In this document: in pieces, positions 1-7,855 of the stretch
How positions within the stretch are numbered: the first letter of the stretch is position 1
Layout of the letters: every line of letters starts with the position of its first letter
DNA from: Spirochaetia bacterium
GTDB taxonomy: Bacteria > Spirochaetota > Spirochaetia > Treponematales > Treponemataceae
NCBI GenBank assembly: GCA_900769985.1
Contig: CAAGIS010000148.1
Coordinates: 1-32,275, forward strand
Direction: 5' to 3'
DNA: 32,275 nt
The notes under the pieces: generated by a model
The model's database searches: none
Told to the model about the DNA's origin: nothing
The model's input: the letters and a program-made list of their open reading frames with translations, nothing else
Translations under genes and position numbers: made by a program

Positions 1-39
1 CCTATTGAGGATTTTTCAGTGTTAACCTTGAATGTAGCT

Positions 40-71
40 AATTGTCCGTAAGTCAATGACTTACGGCAATT
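40..71. repeat. Palindromic hairpin, 10-bp arms plus flanking pairs
   Basis: Arms CCGTAAGTCA (46-55) and TGACTTACGG (57-66) are exact reverse complements around one base. The pairing continues outward, AATTG (40-44) with CAATT (67-71), with one bulged T at 45. There is no T-run on either side, so it is not a classical intrinsic terminator. It lies just beyond the end of the cellobiose phosphorylase gene and next to a second hairpin. It could be a transcript-end stabiliser, a Rho-assisted stop or a dispersed palindrome. Confidence 0.55.
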
Positions 72-75
72 TGAT

Positions 76-119
76 GGGAAGTGCTGAGTAATCGCTTCAA
101 GTGTTAATCAGCACTTCCC
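76..119 (-). terminator. Hairpin at the 3' end of the cellobiose phosphorylase gene
   Basis: A perfect 12-bp stem, GGGAAGTGCTGA (76-87) with TCAGCACTTCCC (108-119), encloses a 20-nt loop. The right arm touches the stop codon (TAG, 119-121 on the minus strand), so the RNA folds immediately after translation ends. No U-tract follows, so termination or mRNA stabilisation is inferred from position and stem strength only. Confidence 0.5.
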
Positions 120-2542
120 TAAAGCCTTTCTACAGGAACTTCTTTTGCATCTTTTCCCATTACGGCTTTTATTTCGTTCTGGTCTTTTAGCATATCAAAA
201 GGAATTACTGCAGCATCAAGTTTTGTTCCGTTCACTTCGATATACGAAATTCCCTTGTTAATATGCTCAGGATTTTCAACTTTTATATTAAGGATTTTTC
301 CGCGCCAGCGACGTCTTACAGAAAAACCATCCCAGTCATGCGGAATGCATGGGTCAATCAACATTCCCTCATACTGCGGACGAATTCCAAGAATATACTG
401 TGTCGTACTGTAGTAATTCCATGTAGCAGCTCCTGAAAGCCATGAAACGCGGCAATTACCGGCACGCGGACTGTAAGTTGAATATGTAGTCTGTCCTACA
501 ACGTAAGGTTCGCTTTGACGGATTTCTGCTCTGTCGTTATAAGAAGCAGGAAGAGCCGCTTTGCAATATTCATAAGCACGGTCACCATTACCCATAAGAG
601 TTTCGGCAATAACACCCCAGCCCTGAGTATGATTGAATATTCCGGCATTTTCTTTTATACCGGCATTAAATACAACAGCACTCATCGTGTCGCGCGGAGC
701 CTTTACAAACGACGGTGCGCAAAGCATTAATCCATACGGTGTTGCAAGCTTTTCTTTTACAGTTTCAAGACACTGCTTTGCCTGCTCAGGAGTTGCAGCA
801 TTGCTTAATACAGCCCAAACCTGTGTATTAAAATAGACCTGTCCTTCTTCCATCGATTTTGTTCCGTAAACCTGACCGTCTTCTGTAATAGCCCAGATAA
901 ACCATTTTCCGTCCCAGCATTTTTTTTGGATTGCAGAATCAAGTTTTTCACGTTCAGACAAAGCCCATTTACTTTCTTCTTCTTTTCCAAGCCGCAAAGA
1001 AATATCAGAATAAGTCGTAAGGCCAAGTCTTAACTGGAATGCAACAAAAAGACTCTGACCTTTATATCCGAGTTTTAAACAGTCGTTCCAGTCTGCAAGC
1101 AAACCGCACGGAAGCCCGTCTGCACCCATTCTTTCAAGATTAAACAAAAGCGCTTGTTTTAAGTGTCCGTAAACAGTTGCCTCGCCTTTATCACCATAAG
1201 GTACAATTTTATTAAGGAAATCCCATTTACCTGTTTCTGCAATAAACGCAGGAACAGAATTGAAAAACCACAGACAGTCATCAGACCTGAATTCCTCTGG
1301 CTTTGGTGCGCTCTCGTGTCCCGGATTATGATCTTTTTTAATTACAGGAATTGCACCTCCATTTGAAACCTGACCAGAAAGCATGCGCACAAGACGCTCT
1401 TCTGCTTCTTCAGGAATTGCAGCTGCAACACCAAGTATGTCCTGAACTGAATCGCGGTAACCAAGCCCGTCGCGTTCACCATTATAAACAAGACTTGCAG
1501 CACGGCTCCATGCAAAAGTTATAAGGCAGTTGTACAATCCCCAGACATTTACAGTATGATTAATATCTTCATCCGGAGTATCTGCAACAAAACTGCCAAG
1601 CCGAGCATGCCATGTATCTTTTAATTTCTGTAGTTCTTTGTCTGCACGCTCTGAATTACCAAATTCTTCTACAATCGGCTTTCCTGTTACCCATGCATCT
1701 CCAATTCCGAACATAACGATAATCTCTTTTGATTCGCCTGGCTTTAATGTAATTTCAGTCTGAACAGAACCGCAGATATTATCTCCGTATGCAAGTGAGT
1801 TTTTACACTGTCCGTTTTTTACGGCATCTGGAATTGCATAAGTTCCATAAGTGCCAATAAAAGACTCGCGGCTTGTATCAAAACCTGTTAATGGCGAGCC
1901 ACACAAAGCCATCCAGGAATGCATTCCCTGTTCCCCAAACGGCGCATCAGGAAACTGCTGATACAAATTGTCGTGAATTGCAAACCTGAGCATATTGTCA
2001 CGCTGCTCACCCTTAGAAATAAAAATTGAATACTGCAAGTTCACTTGATCCTGCTCTGTACTCCACTGGTTTGTAAGTTCACAATAAGTAAAAGCACTAA
2101 GTTTGCGCTCTTTTGAATCATTATTAGTAACACGAAGACGCCAGTACTCAAAATTCTGTCCAAGCGGAACGTAATAAAGAGTTTCTGATTTTATAGAAGA
2201 ATATTCAGAAGTGATTTTTGTATATGCAGTTCCGTGGCGACATTCACTTTTATATTGGTCAAGCGGTTTTCCTACAGGCTGCCAGCTTGCAGACCAAAAG
2301 TCCCCTGTATCACGGTCGCGAAGATAAAAATACCTTCCAGGCTGATCCATCGGAACAGAATTAAAGCGAAGCCGCATAAAACGCCCTTGTGCACCTGACT
2401 TATAAAAGCCATATCCTCCGGCATTATTCGTAATAACAGCACCATAAACTGTAGAACCAAGATAATTGCTCCAGCTAGCCGGAGTATCTGGCCGGGTAAT
2501 TACATACTCTTTGGCTTCATCATCAAAATAACCATATTGCAT
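119..2542 (-). CDS. Cellobiose phosphorylase (GH94)
   Basis: This 807-residue protein is a full-length GH94 inverting phosphorylase, which splits cellobiose with phosphate into glucose 1-phosphate and glucose in the cytoplasm. There is no signal peptide. The N-terminal beta-sandwich contains ITRPDTPASWSNYLG and NNAGGYGFYKSGAQGR, both typical of cellobiose phosphorylases. The alpha/alpha barrel carries the catalytic motif LLADWNDCLKLG, with the general-acid Asp as the second Asp of DWND, near residue 487. The length matches cellobiose phosphorylase (about 810) rather than the longer cellodextrin phosphorylases. GAGG lies 5 nt before the ATG, and a TATAAT is seen about 47 nt upstream. It stands alone: no sugar transporter, glycosidase or regulator adjoins it in this window, so uptake must be encoded elsewhere. 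Another disaccharide specificity within GH94 is possible but less likely. Confidence 0.92.
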   Translation of the reverse strand: MQYGYFDDEAKEYVITRPDTPASWSNYLGSTVYGAVITNNAGGYGFYKSGAQGRFMRLRFNSVPMDQPGRYFYLRDRDTGDFWSASWQPVGKPLDQYKSECRHGTAYTKITSEYSSIKSETLYYVPLGQNFEYWRLRVTNNDSKERKLSAFTYCELTNQWSTEQDQVNLQYSIFISKGEQRDNMLRFAIHDNLYQQFPDAPFGEQGMHSWMALCGSPLTGFDTSRESFIGTYGTYAIPDAVKNGQCKNSLAYGDNICGSVQTEITLKPGESKEIIVMFGIGDAWVTGKPIVEEFGNSERADKELQKLKDTWHARLGSFVADTPDEDINHTVNVWGLYNCLITFAWSRAASLVYNGERDGLGYRDSVQDILGVAAAIPEEAEERLVRMLSGQVSNGGAIPVIKKDHNPGHESAPKPEEFRSDDCLWFFNSVPAFIAETGKWDFLNKIVPYGDKGEATVYGHLKQALLFNLERMGADGLPCGLLADWNDCLKLGYKGQSLFVAFQLRLGLTTYSDISLRLGKEEESKWALSEREKLDSAIQKKCWDGKWFIWAITEDGQVYGTKSMEEGQVYFNTQVWAVLSNAATPEQAKQCLETVKEKLATPYGLMLCAPSFVKAPRDTMSAVVFNAGIKENAGIFNHTQGWGVIAETLMGNGDRAYEYCKAALPASYNDRAEIRQSEPYVVGQTTYSTYSPRAGNCRVSWLSGAATWNYYSTTQYILGIRPQYEGMLIDPCIPHDWDGFSVRRRWRGKILNIKVENPEHINKGISYIEVNGTKLDAAVIPFDMLKDQNEIKAVMGKDAKEVPVERL

Positions 2543-2816
2543 AAAAACCTCGCTTTCAGGGTGAAAAAAATGCCTGAAGTTAGTTGAAATTATAAATTAA
2601 TGTTACACTGAAAATTTTTATTTAGCAAGGTAATTTTTGCATTTTTCGTACTTACAGAACAAAAATATTACAAATATACAAAAAACATTACGTTTATATG
2701 AAACCATACGGAAAATACTTAAAAAAAAAGTTCATCTTTTTACATTAAAAAATAAATTTAATTAAGTTCAATTTATAATTCACTTTTCTCTAAAATAGGA
2801 ATATAATCAAAAAAGT
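2543..2816. promoter_or_regulatory. AT-rich divergent promoter region
   Basis: This 274-base gap separates the cellobiose phosphorylase gene (minus) from the CYTH gene (plus). On the minus strand there is a TATAAT at 2589-2594, 46 nt before the phosphorylase ATG. On the plus strand TATAAT occurs at 2774-2779 and again at 2802-2807; the second is too close to the ATG for a normal leader. I see no convincing TTGACA-like -35 for either direction and no clear operator palindrome, so only the -10 boxes are proposed. Confidence 0.4.
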
Positions 2817-3455
2817 ATGTATGAAATTGAACTTAAAGCCCGCGTCAAAGACAGGCAAAAAATCATTCCCTTAATAAACAGTTTTGCAGTTTTTAAAGGA
2901 ACGCTTGTCAAAAATGATGTCTACTACCACTTTAAAAAATCTCCGGAACAAAAAGCTATTTCACTTCAAAATCAAAACGCAGAAAAACCATACATAACAT
3001 GCAGGCTAAGACATGAACAGATTACTGCCCCCGATGGCACAAAAAAAACTGCAGATTTGCTCACCTACAAGTCAAAAGAAATGCACACATACAGCAATGG
3101 AACAGCATGTGAAGTAAATCAGGAAAATGAAACTGAACTTTCAGATTCAAAAACAGTAGAAAAACTGCTGCTTGATACAGGCTTTGAACCTGCTTACACA
3201 AAAACAAAAGACGTAATGCAATGGGAAAAGCAGACGCCATTTGGCAAAGCCCTGCTAGAACTCTGCAAAGTCGAAAAACTAGGAGATTTTCTCGAAATTG
3301 AAATAATTGCAGAAAACTGCTATAACGAAAAAGCAATTAATGAAGAATTAAAAAGCCTGCTCTTAAAATCAGGTTTGCAAACTTCTGACATAGAAGACAA
3401 ATACTATTGTGAACTTTTAGCAGAAGCTGCCGGTAATGCAGACAAAAACAACTGA
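2817..3455 (+). CDS. CYTH domain protein (class IV adenylate cyclase / triphosphatase-like)
   Basis: This 212-residue soluble protein opens with the CYTH signature ExExK (E3, E5, K7 in YEIELKARV), which binds the triphosphate and metal in a beta-tunnel. Further charged strands fit the fold: CRLRHE (Arg pair), LTYKSKE, FLEIEI and a C-terminal DKYYCELL. CYTH enzymes include class IV adenylate cyclases (CyaB), thiamine triphosphatases and inorganic triphosphatases; the sequence alone does not decide which. It is first in a same-strand run with a DUF975-type membrane protein and sppA, 47 nt ahead of the former. The ATG at 2817 has only a weak, distant AGGA (2797-2800). There is no cyclic-nucleotide receptor nearby to support a signalling role. 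Confidence 0.8.
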   Translation: MYEIELKARVKDRQKIIPLINSFAVFKGTLVKNDVYYHFKKSPEQKAISLQNQNAEKPYITCRLRHEQITAPDGTKKTADLLTYKSKEMHTYSNGTACEVNQENETELSDSKTVEKLLLDTGFEPAYTKTKDVMQWEKQTPFGKALLELCKVEKLGDFLEIEIIAENCYNEKAINEELKSLLLKSGLQTSDIEDKYYCELLAEAAGNADKNN

Positions 3456-3502
3456 CAGCCATGCTGATAAAATAAAAGGTTAAATATAGGGAGAAGAAAG
3501 AA

Positions 3503-4402
3503 ATGTTTGACAGGGTTAAATTTAAGACAAATGCAAAAGCACAGTTAAAGGGAAGATTTAAAATTCCTCTTTTGGCAAGTTTAACAATCGCTTTAATAAA
3601 TCTGGTTCTAAGTATTACTTCAACTTTGCTGCAAGATACAGAATTTGTAGCGACGGCTTTTTCTGTATTTCAAATTATTGCAACTGCAATTTTAAACTAT
3701 TCATTTGTTTTTTTATGTTTAAAAGTTGCAAAAACAAATACAGAACTCAGCTATTCTGATTTTTCTGACGGTTTTTCGCTTATAAAGCCGGCTATTTGCG
3801 GCAGTCTCTGGAATAGTTTATTTTTAGGATTGTGGTCACTAGTTTTCATTTTTCCAGCCATCATAATTGCATGCATTGTCATTGGCCTCACAGTTGCAAA
3901 GACTTTAACTAATACAGCATTTTTACCTGCAGGCGAATCATTTAGCGAAATATATAACTGGGTTATAACACTTTTTACAAATTACTTTGCATTTATGGTT
4001 CTTATAATTCTTCTGCTTATAGCAAGTTTTATTTTTATAATGATTAAGGCACTTCAATATTCACAAATGCCTGTAATCATTGCAGAAAACAAAAAAATAT
4101 CCGTACGCAAAGCAATGAGACTTAGCATTGAACTGACAAAAGACAACAAAGGAAATCTGTTTCTTCTTGGATTTAGTTTTATCGGCTGGTTTTTGCTTGC
4201 ATTAGTTCCAGTTGTAATAATTGCAATAATCATGGAATTTTTTAATTCTGACGAGCTTTCAAGTTTATTTACAATGATTACAGCAAATATTTCAATTGCA
4301 ACAATAATGCCGTATATAGAAACTTCATATATAAATGCATATTTAAATCTCAAAGAATCTGCCATTAACCTTGGAAAATTAAAACAGGAAGATTTTGAGT
4401 AA
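3503..4402 (+). CDS. DUF975-like multi-pass membrane protein
   Basis: This 299-residue integral membrane protein has about six hydrophobic segments (near residues 22-42, 48-75, 103-130, 155-178, 210-235 and 245-265). Its N-terminus, FKTNAKAQLKGRFKIPLL, resembles the amphipathic start of DUF975 family proteins (typically xLKxNAKxxLKGxxW). The function of that family is unknown. GGGAG at 3489-3493 lies 9 nt before the ATG and fixes the start. It sits between the CYTH gene and sppA on the same strand. I infer only that it is a membrane protein of an envelope-related cluster. Confidence 0.65.
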   Translation: MFDRVKFKTNAKAQLKGRFKIPLLASLTIALINLVLSITSTLLQDTEFVATAFSVFQIIATAILNYSFVFLCLKVAKTNTELSYSDFSDGFSLIKPAICGSLWNSLFLGLWSLVFIFPAIIIACIVIGLTVAKTLTNTAFLPAGESFSEIYNWVITLFTNYFAFMVLIILLLIASFIFIMIKALQYSQMPVIIAENKKISVRKAMRLSIELTKDNKGNLFLLGFSFIGWFLLALVPVVIIAIIMEFFNSDELSSLFTMITANISIATIMPYIETSYINAYLNLKESAINLGKLKQEDFE

Positions 4403-4458
4403 AATTCTTAAGGACAGTTGTCTGATTGAATTTTAGAACTTTTTTACGGGAGAACAAA

Positions 4459-5556
4459 ATGGACGAGCCTCAAAACAACGTTTCTGAAATTAACATAATT
4501 GATGAAAAGCCGAAACAAAAATCCGCATCAAAACAAAAAAAGAACTCATCCGGATTCATAATCCTCATTGCATTGATTGTCATCACACTTGGTTTTGCAA
4601 GCTATGCAGTTATTACAAGGCAAGATGGTTCATCTGCACCTGTCAATACAGAACAGAACAATACAAACAACAAACCGATAGAGATTTTTAAATCTTTCAA
4701 TTTTTCTTCTGAAAATGCAAAAGGACCTGTTCTCCCTAAAGGAGAATATATTGCAAAAATTTTCATTACTGGTGTAATTCAAGAAGAAAACAAAACTTAC
4801 AGTCAAAAGTGGCTGCTTAATACGATTTCTGCTTTAGAAAAAGACGACAACAACAAAGGAATTATCTTGTTTATAGATTCGCCCGGCGGCTCTGTATACG
4901 AATCTGATGAAGCATATCTTGCACTTTTGCAGTATCAGAAATCAAACAAACCTGTATGGGCCTATATGGGTTCACTTGCTGCAAGCGGCGGATACTACAT
5001 TTCATGTGGCGCACAATATATCTGTGCAAACAGAAATACTCTGACAGGTTCAATCGGTGTAATTGCAGGCGAATCTGTTGACTTGACAGAACTGATGGCT
5101 AATCTCGGAATAAAATCAAAAACTTTTACTGCAGGCAGAAACAAAAACATGCTCAACTACAACAGCCCGCTTACAGAAGAACATGAACAGATTATGCAGT
5201 CAATCGCAGATGAATGTTACGAACAGTTTACATCGATTGTAGCTCTCAACAGGAAAATTCCAATTAAAGACGTAAAAGAACTTGCAGATGGAAGAATTTA
5301 TACTGCAAAGCAGGCTTTAAATTTAAAACTCATTGACAAGATATGTAATTTTGACGAAGCCGTAACAGAAATGAAGTCTAAATTGAACATGGAAAACATA
5401 AATGTCATTGACTATCAGTATTCCCCAAAACTCAGCTGGTATGATTTTCTGTCTAATGCTTTTGCAAACATAAACCCACTTGTGCAAACGACAGAAAGCA
5501 AAGTCTTAGACCTTATTTCAAGCAACATAAAATATCCTGCATATATTTACAGATAG
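4459..5556 (+). CDS. sppA: Signal peptide peptidase SppA (S49 family)
   Basis: This membrane-anchored serine protease cleaves remnant signal peptides after secretion. I start it at the ATG at 4459 (365 residues), preceded by GGGAG with 6-nt spacing; the open frame extends to a TTG at 4426 that lacks a ribosome binding site. A lysine-rich cytoplasmic N-terminus leads to one transmembrane helix (about residues 29-50). The protease domain has LFIDSPGGSVYESDEAY, the nucleophile Ser176 in SLAASGGYY, TLTGSIGVIAG, and the likely general base Lys229 in AGRNKNMLNY. The Ser-Lys spacing of 53 closely matches Bacillus SppA (Ser147/Lys199), so this is the short, single-domain form. It is the last gene of the plus-strand run and converges on the response-regulator gene. 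Confidence 0.9.
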   Translation: MDEPQNNVSEINIIDEKPKQKSASKQKKNSSGFIILIALIVITLGFASYAVITRQDGSSAPVNTEQNNTNNKPIEIFKSFNFSSENAKGPVLPKGEYIAKIFITGVIQEENKTYSQKWLLNTISALEKDDNNKGIILFIDSPGGSVYESDEAYLALLQYQKSNKPVWAYMGSLAASGGYYISCGAQYICANRNTLTGSIGVIAGESVDLTELMANLGIKSKTFTAGRNKNMLNYNSPLTEEHEQIMQSIADECYEQFTSIVALNRKIPIKDVKELADGRIYTAKQALNLKLIDKICNFDEAVTEMKSKLNMENINVIDYQYSPKLSWYDFLSNAFANINPLVQTTESKVLDLISSNIKYPAYIYR

Positions 5557-5588
5557 CAAGTTATAAGCAAAGGTTTGTATTAAAACTT

Positions 5589-5636
5589 AAATCAGTAATT
5601 CCGTTGCCGAATGAATGCAACGGATATTGCTGATTT
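5589..5636. terminator. Hairpin between convergent sppA and response-regulator genes
   Basis: AAATCAG (5589-5595) pairs with CTGATTT (5630-5636), and CCGTTGC (5601-5607) pairs with GCAACGG (5617-5623). The segment between can also pair with one wobble and one bulge, giving an almost continuous 19-bp stem with a 9-nt loop. On the minus strand it is followed by AAGTTTTAAT, a short U-run. It overlaps the response-regulator stop codon by two bases. It most likely ends the rplM-rpsI-recX-regulator transcript and may also stop sppA. Confidence 0.7.
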
Positions 5637-6246
5637 ACAGCATATTCAGCCATTGATTTACGATAGCACCTATTTTATCCATTCCAAGCGGTTTTGTTAA
5701 AAAATAGTTGCTGCCTAGTTTTGACACACGATTAAGCAAATCTGCATCTTTAAGCGCTGTTATAACAACAATAAACGGATTTTCAAAAATAGAATCAGAT
5801 TTTAATTTGCTGCATAGAGAAAAACCGTCTATACCCGGCAAATCAAGGTCAAGAATTACAAAGCTCGGCTTGATTTTTACCATTAGCGTTCCAGCTTCAA
5901 AACCGTCAAACGCCTGATAAATCTGAATGTCCGAAAAATTTTTTTCGATATATTTTTTTATTATTGTATTCAATCCTTTGTCATCATCTACAATAAGAAT
6001 TGAACGTTTTTCAAGCGGAATTTCTTTTTTAAGCGCCTCTGCAAGAACATCAGGAATTTCACTTCCACGGTTTTTTAAAAATTCAGCTAAATCTTCTGGT
6101 GTTACCCTAAACTGACCGCCAGGTGTCGTATATGCTTTTAGATAGCCCTTTTTAATCCAGTTTATTGCAGTCTGATTTACAACGCCACAAATATTAGCGA
6201 CTTCAAGGGCAGAAAAAACTTTAAATCTTTTACTCTTCTGTTGCAT
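5635..6246 (-). CDS. Response regulator with N-terminal excisionase/MerR-type HTH and C-terminal receiver
   Basis: This 203-residue protein has inverted domain order. Residues about 8-60 form a winged helix-turn-helix of the excisionase/MerR type (ALEVANICGVVNQTAINWIKKG, then GGQFRVTPEDLAEFLK). Residues about 80-203 are a complete receiver: acidic pocket DDD in ILIVDDDKG, phospho-acceptor Asp133 in ILDLDLPGIDGF, the switch Thr in VVITALKD and the conserved Lys in FLTKPLG. It is therefore predicted to bind DNA and be phosphorylated, but no histidine kinase is nearby. The ATG lies 17 bases inside the end of recX, with AAGGGA 5 nt upstream, so translation is probably coupled. It is the last gene of the ribosomal protein operon. 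Confidence 0.85.
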   Translation of the reverse strand: MQQKSKRFKVFSALEVANICGVVNQTAINWIKKGYLKAYTTPGGQFRVTPEDLAEFLKNRGSEIPDVLAEALKKEIPLEKRSILIVDDDKGLNTIIKKYIEKNFSDIQIYQAFDGFEAGTLMVKIKPSFVILDLDLPGIDGFSLCSKLKSDSIFENPFIVVITALKDADLLNRVSKLGSNYFLTKPLGMDKIGAIVNQWLNML

Positions 6247-6823
6247 AATAATCCCTTATATTCTGAATTAATTTTATCGAAAAACCATTTTTTAATAAAT
6301 AGGAAACTGTTTTATCTTCTGACTTTTTTAGCCTGAGACATTTTTTATAAGCACGCAGGCATAATTCTCTTTCAGAATTCTCTTCAAAAAATTCATCAAG
6401 ATTTTTTTCTATAATTTCTTTTTTTATTCCGCGCGAAACAAGTTCTGCTTCAAGTTTTGTTCTTCCCTCTGCATGCGTAATTTTTCTGTTATTAAGCCAT
6501 GCACGAGCAAAACGACTGTCGTCCAAAGCTTTTTTTTGCTCAAGAAAATCAAGGGCTCTATTAATGTGAGATTTTTCAAATCCTTTTGACAGAAGTTTTG
6601 AAAACAGCCCCAATCGGTACTGTTCACTTCTATTTAAATAATCTAATGCTTTTTTTTCGGCGGCAAAACAAAGACCAGCATCGACAATATCTTCTTCTTT
6701 TAAATCAGAAAACTCAGCATTTTCAACAAGCATTTCTTTAGATACGAGAGAAAGATAAGATGTACGTATAAAAAAAGAAAGTCCCGCATCCGTCGTAATT
6801 TTTATACAATCGGGCGAGACCAT
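6230..6823 (-). CDS. recX: Recombination regulator RecX
   Basis: RecX binds RecA filaments and limits their growth in recombination and SOS control. The helical repeats are recognisable: ALDYLNRSEQYRLGLFSKLL followed by KGFEKSHINRALDFLEQKK, then DDSRFARAWLNNR and GRTKLEAELVSRGI, which match RecX family consensus (LxxRxxSxxEL, YAxxxVxxR, G). I place the start at the ATG at 6823 (197 residues). A TTG at 6844, three bases after the rpsI stop, would add seven residues; neither has a visible Shine-Dalgarno, so coupling to rpsI is likely. The gene overlaps the downstream response regulator by 17 bases. recA is not in this window. Confidence 0.85.
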   Translation of the reverse strand: MVSPDCIKITTDAGLSFFIRTSYLSLVSKEMLVENAEFSDLKEEDIVDAGLCFAAEKKALDYLNRSEQYRLGLFSKLLSKGFEKSHINRALDFLEQKKALDDSRFARAWLNNRKITHAEGRTKLEAELVSRGIKKEIIEKNLDEFFEENSERELCLRAYKKCLRLKKSEDKTVSYLLKNGFSIKLIQNIRDYYATEE

Positions 6824-6847
6824 CTGTGTAGATAAAATAACCAAATT

Positions 6848-7240
6848 CTAACGTTTAGAGAACTGGAATCTTCTACGAGCACCTTTCTGACCGTATTTTT
6901 TACGTTCAACCATACGTGAGTCACGAGTAAGGTAGCCATTAGCTTTAAGTGCTGTGTGTGTATCCTGATCAACCTGTAAAAGTGCACGAGAAATTCCATG
7001 AAGACAAGCTGCAGCCTGTCCGTTAAGGCCTCCGCCAGTTACATTGATAAGGATATCAAATTTATTATCATTAGATGTTACAAGAAGCGGCTGGTGAACA
7101 AGTCTTACCTGTTCAGCAGTTGCAAAATATTCTTTTACATCTTTTCCGTTTACAGTAATTTTTCCAGAACCTTCACGCAGAAATACACGTGCAGTAGCTG
7201 TCTTTCTTCTTCCTGTTCCAATAGCAATATTCTTTACCAT
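6848..7240 (-). CDS. rpsI: 30S ribosomal protein S9
   Basis: The 130-residue protein has the S9 start motif GTGRRKTATARV, the central GGGLNGQA and the basic C-terminal tail ending QFSKR that reaches the decoding site. The length is normal for S9. AGGAG lies 6 nt before the ATG and only 12 nt separate it from rplM, the usual partner order. It is translated from the rplM promoter, and recX follows almost without a gap. Confidence 0.97.
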   Translation of the reverse strand: MVKNIAIGTGRRKTATARVFLREGSGKITVNGKDVKEYFATAEQVRLVHQPLLVTSNDNKFDILINVTGGGLNGQAAACLHGISRALLQVDQDTHTALKANGYLTRDSRMVERKKYGQKGARRRFQFSKR

Positions 7241-7252
7241 AATTAACTCCTA

Positions 7253-7681
7253 TTACACTTCCAATGCTTTTGGATTCTGTGCTGAATGAGGATGTTCTGC
7301 ACCAGCATAAATCTTGCAATTAGCCATAATGGCACGACCAAGACGACCGTGAGGCAACATACCTGCAATAGCAATTCTAAGAGGATCTTCTGGATGGCGT
7401 TCAATAAGTTTTGCAAAAGTACGAGTTTTAAGACCGCCTACAAATCCTGTATAATTATGATACAATTTATCAGTTTGCTTGTTGCCAGTTACAGCAACTT
7501 TTTCAGCATTAATAATTACTACATAGTCACCCATGTTCTGGTTTGTAGCAAAAGAAGGTTTATTCTTTCCACGTAATACAGATGCAGCTTTTGCAGCTAC
7601 ACGACCAAGCGGTTTTCCTGCAGCGTCAATAACATACCATGTACGTGGCTGAGCGCTTTCATTTACAAAAATAGTTTTCAT
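7253..7681 (-). CDS. rplM: 50S ribosomal protein L13
   Basis: This 142-residue protein matches L13 in length and motifs: RTWYVIDAAGKPLGRVAAKA near the N-terminus, GDYVVIINAEKV, and GMLPHGRLGR in the C-terminal half. L13 is an early assembly protein of the large subunit. AAGG lies 8 nt before the ATG. It heads the unit rplM-rpsI-recX-response regulator. The promoter at 7788-7816 leaves a leader of about 100 nt holding two hairpins, which suggests control at RNA level. Confidence 0.97.
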   Translation of the reverse strand: MKTIFVNESAQPRTWYVIDAAGKPLGRVAAKAASVLRGKNKPSFATNQNMGDYVVIINAEKVAVTGNKQTDKLYHNYTGFVGGLKTRTFAKLIERHPEDPLRIAIAGMLPHGRLGRAIMANCKIYAGAEHPHSAQNPKALEV

Positions 7682-7780
7682 TGTATATACCTTAACAAAT
7701 AAAGTTATTTCAAATTTTAAGATTGCATCTTCTTAAAATTCGATGTCAGTGATGAGCATTCACTGAACTCAATATACGGG
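7682..7780 (-). promoter_or_regulatory. Structured 5' leader of the rplM-rpsI operon
   Basis: Between the predicted transcription start and the rplM ATG lie two perfect inverted repeats. The first has arms TCAGTGA (7746-7752) and TCACTGA (7760-7766) with a 7-nt loop. The second has arms AATTTTAAGA (7713-7722) and TCTTAAAATT (7731-7740) with an 8-nt loop. Ribosomal protein operons are often autoregulated by binding of one product to such a leader. I do not recognise this as a catalogued L13 or S9 leader, so the regulatory role is inference. Confidence 0.5.
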
Positions 7781-7787
7781 GAACATA

Positions 7788-7816
7788 AATATAACTTTTT
7801 ATTCAAATTTAGTCAA
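7788..7816 (-). promoter_or_regulatory. Sigma70-type promoter of rplM-rpsI-recX-regulator
   Basis: On the minus strand, TTGACT (7811-7816) and TATATT (7788-7793) are separated by exactly 17 nt. Transcription should start near 7780. It lies between the stop of the upstream 75-residue protein gene and rplM, so the ribosomal operon has its own start. Confidence 0.75.
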
Positions 7817-7855
7817 GTAAGAACGAATTGCTTAATATAGAAAAAAGATTATATT

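Noticed and set aside
2817..3455. CYTH protein as part of a cyclic-nucleotide signalling or defence system
   Set aside because: No nucleotide-gated effector, receptor or phosphodiesterase for cAMP is adjacent, and CYTH proteins are often plain triphosphatases.
4401..4445. Possible terminator between the DUF975-like gene and sppA (AAAATTC with GAATTTT, then six Ts)
   Set aside because: The stem is only 7 bp, AU-rich, with a 20-nt loop and a 5-base gap before the T-run. It is too weak to call a break in the operon.
4426..4458. Upstream TTG start for sppA
   Set aside because: No ribosome binding site precedes it, and GGGAG lies correctly before the ATG at 4459. The extra 11 residues also lack any membrane or signal feature.
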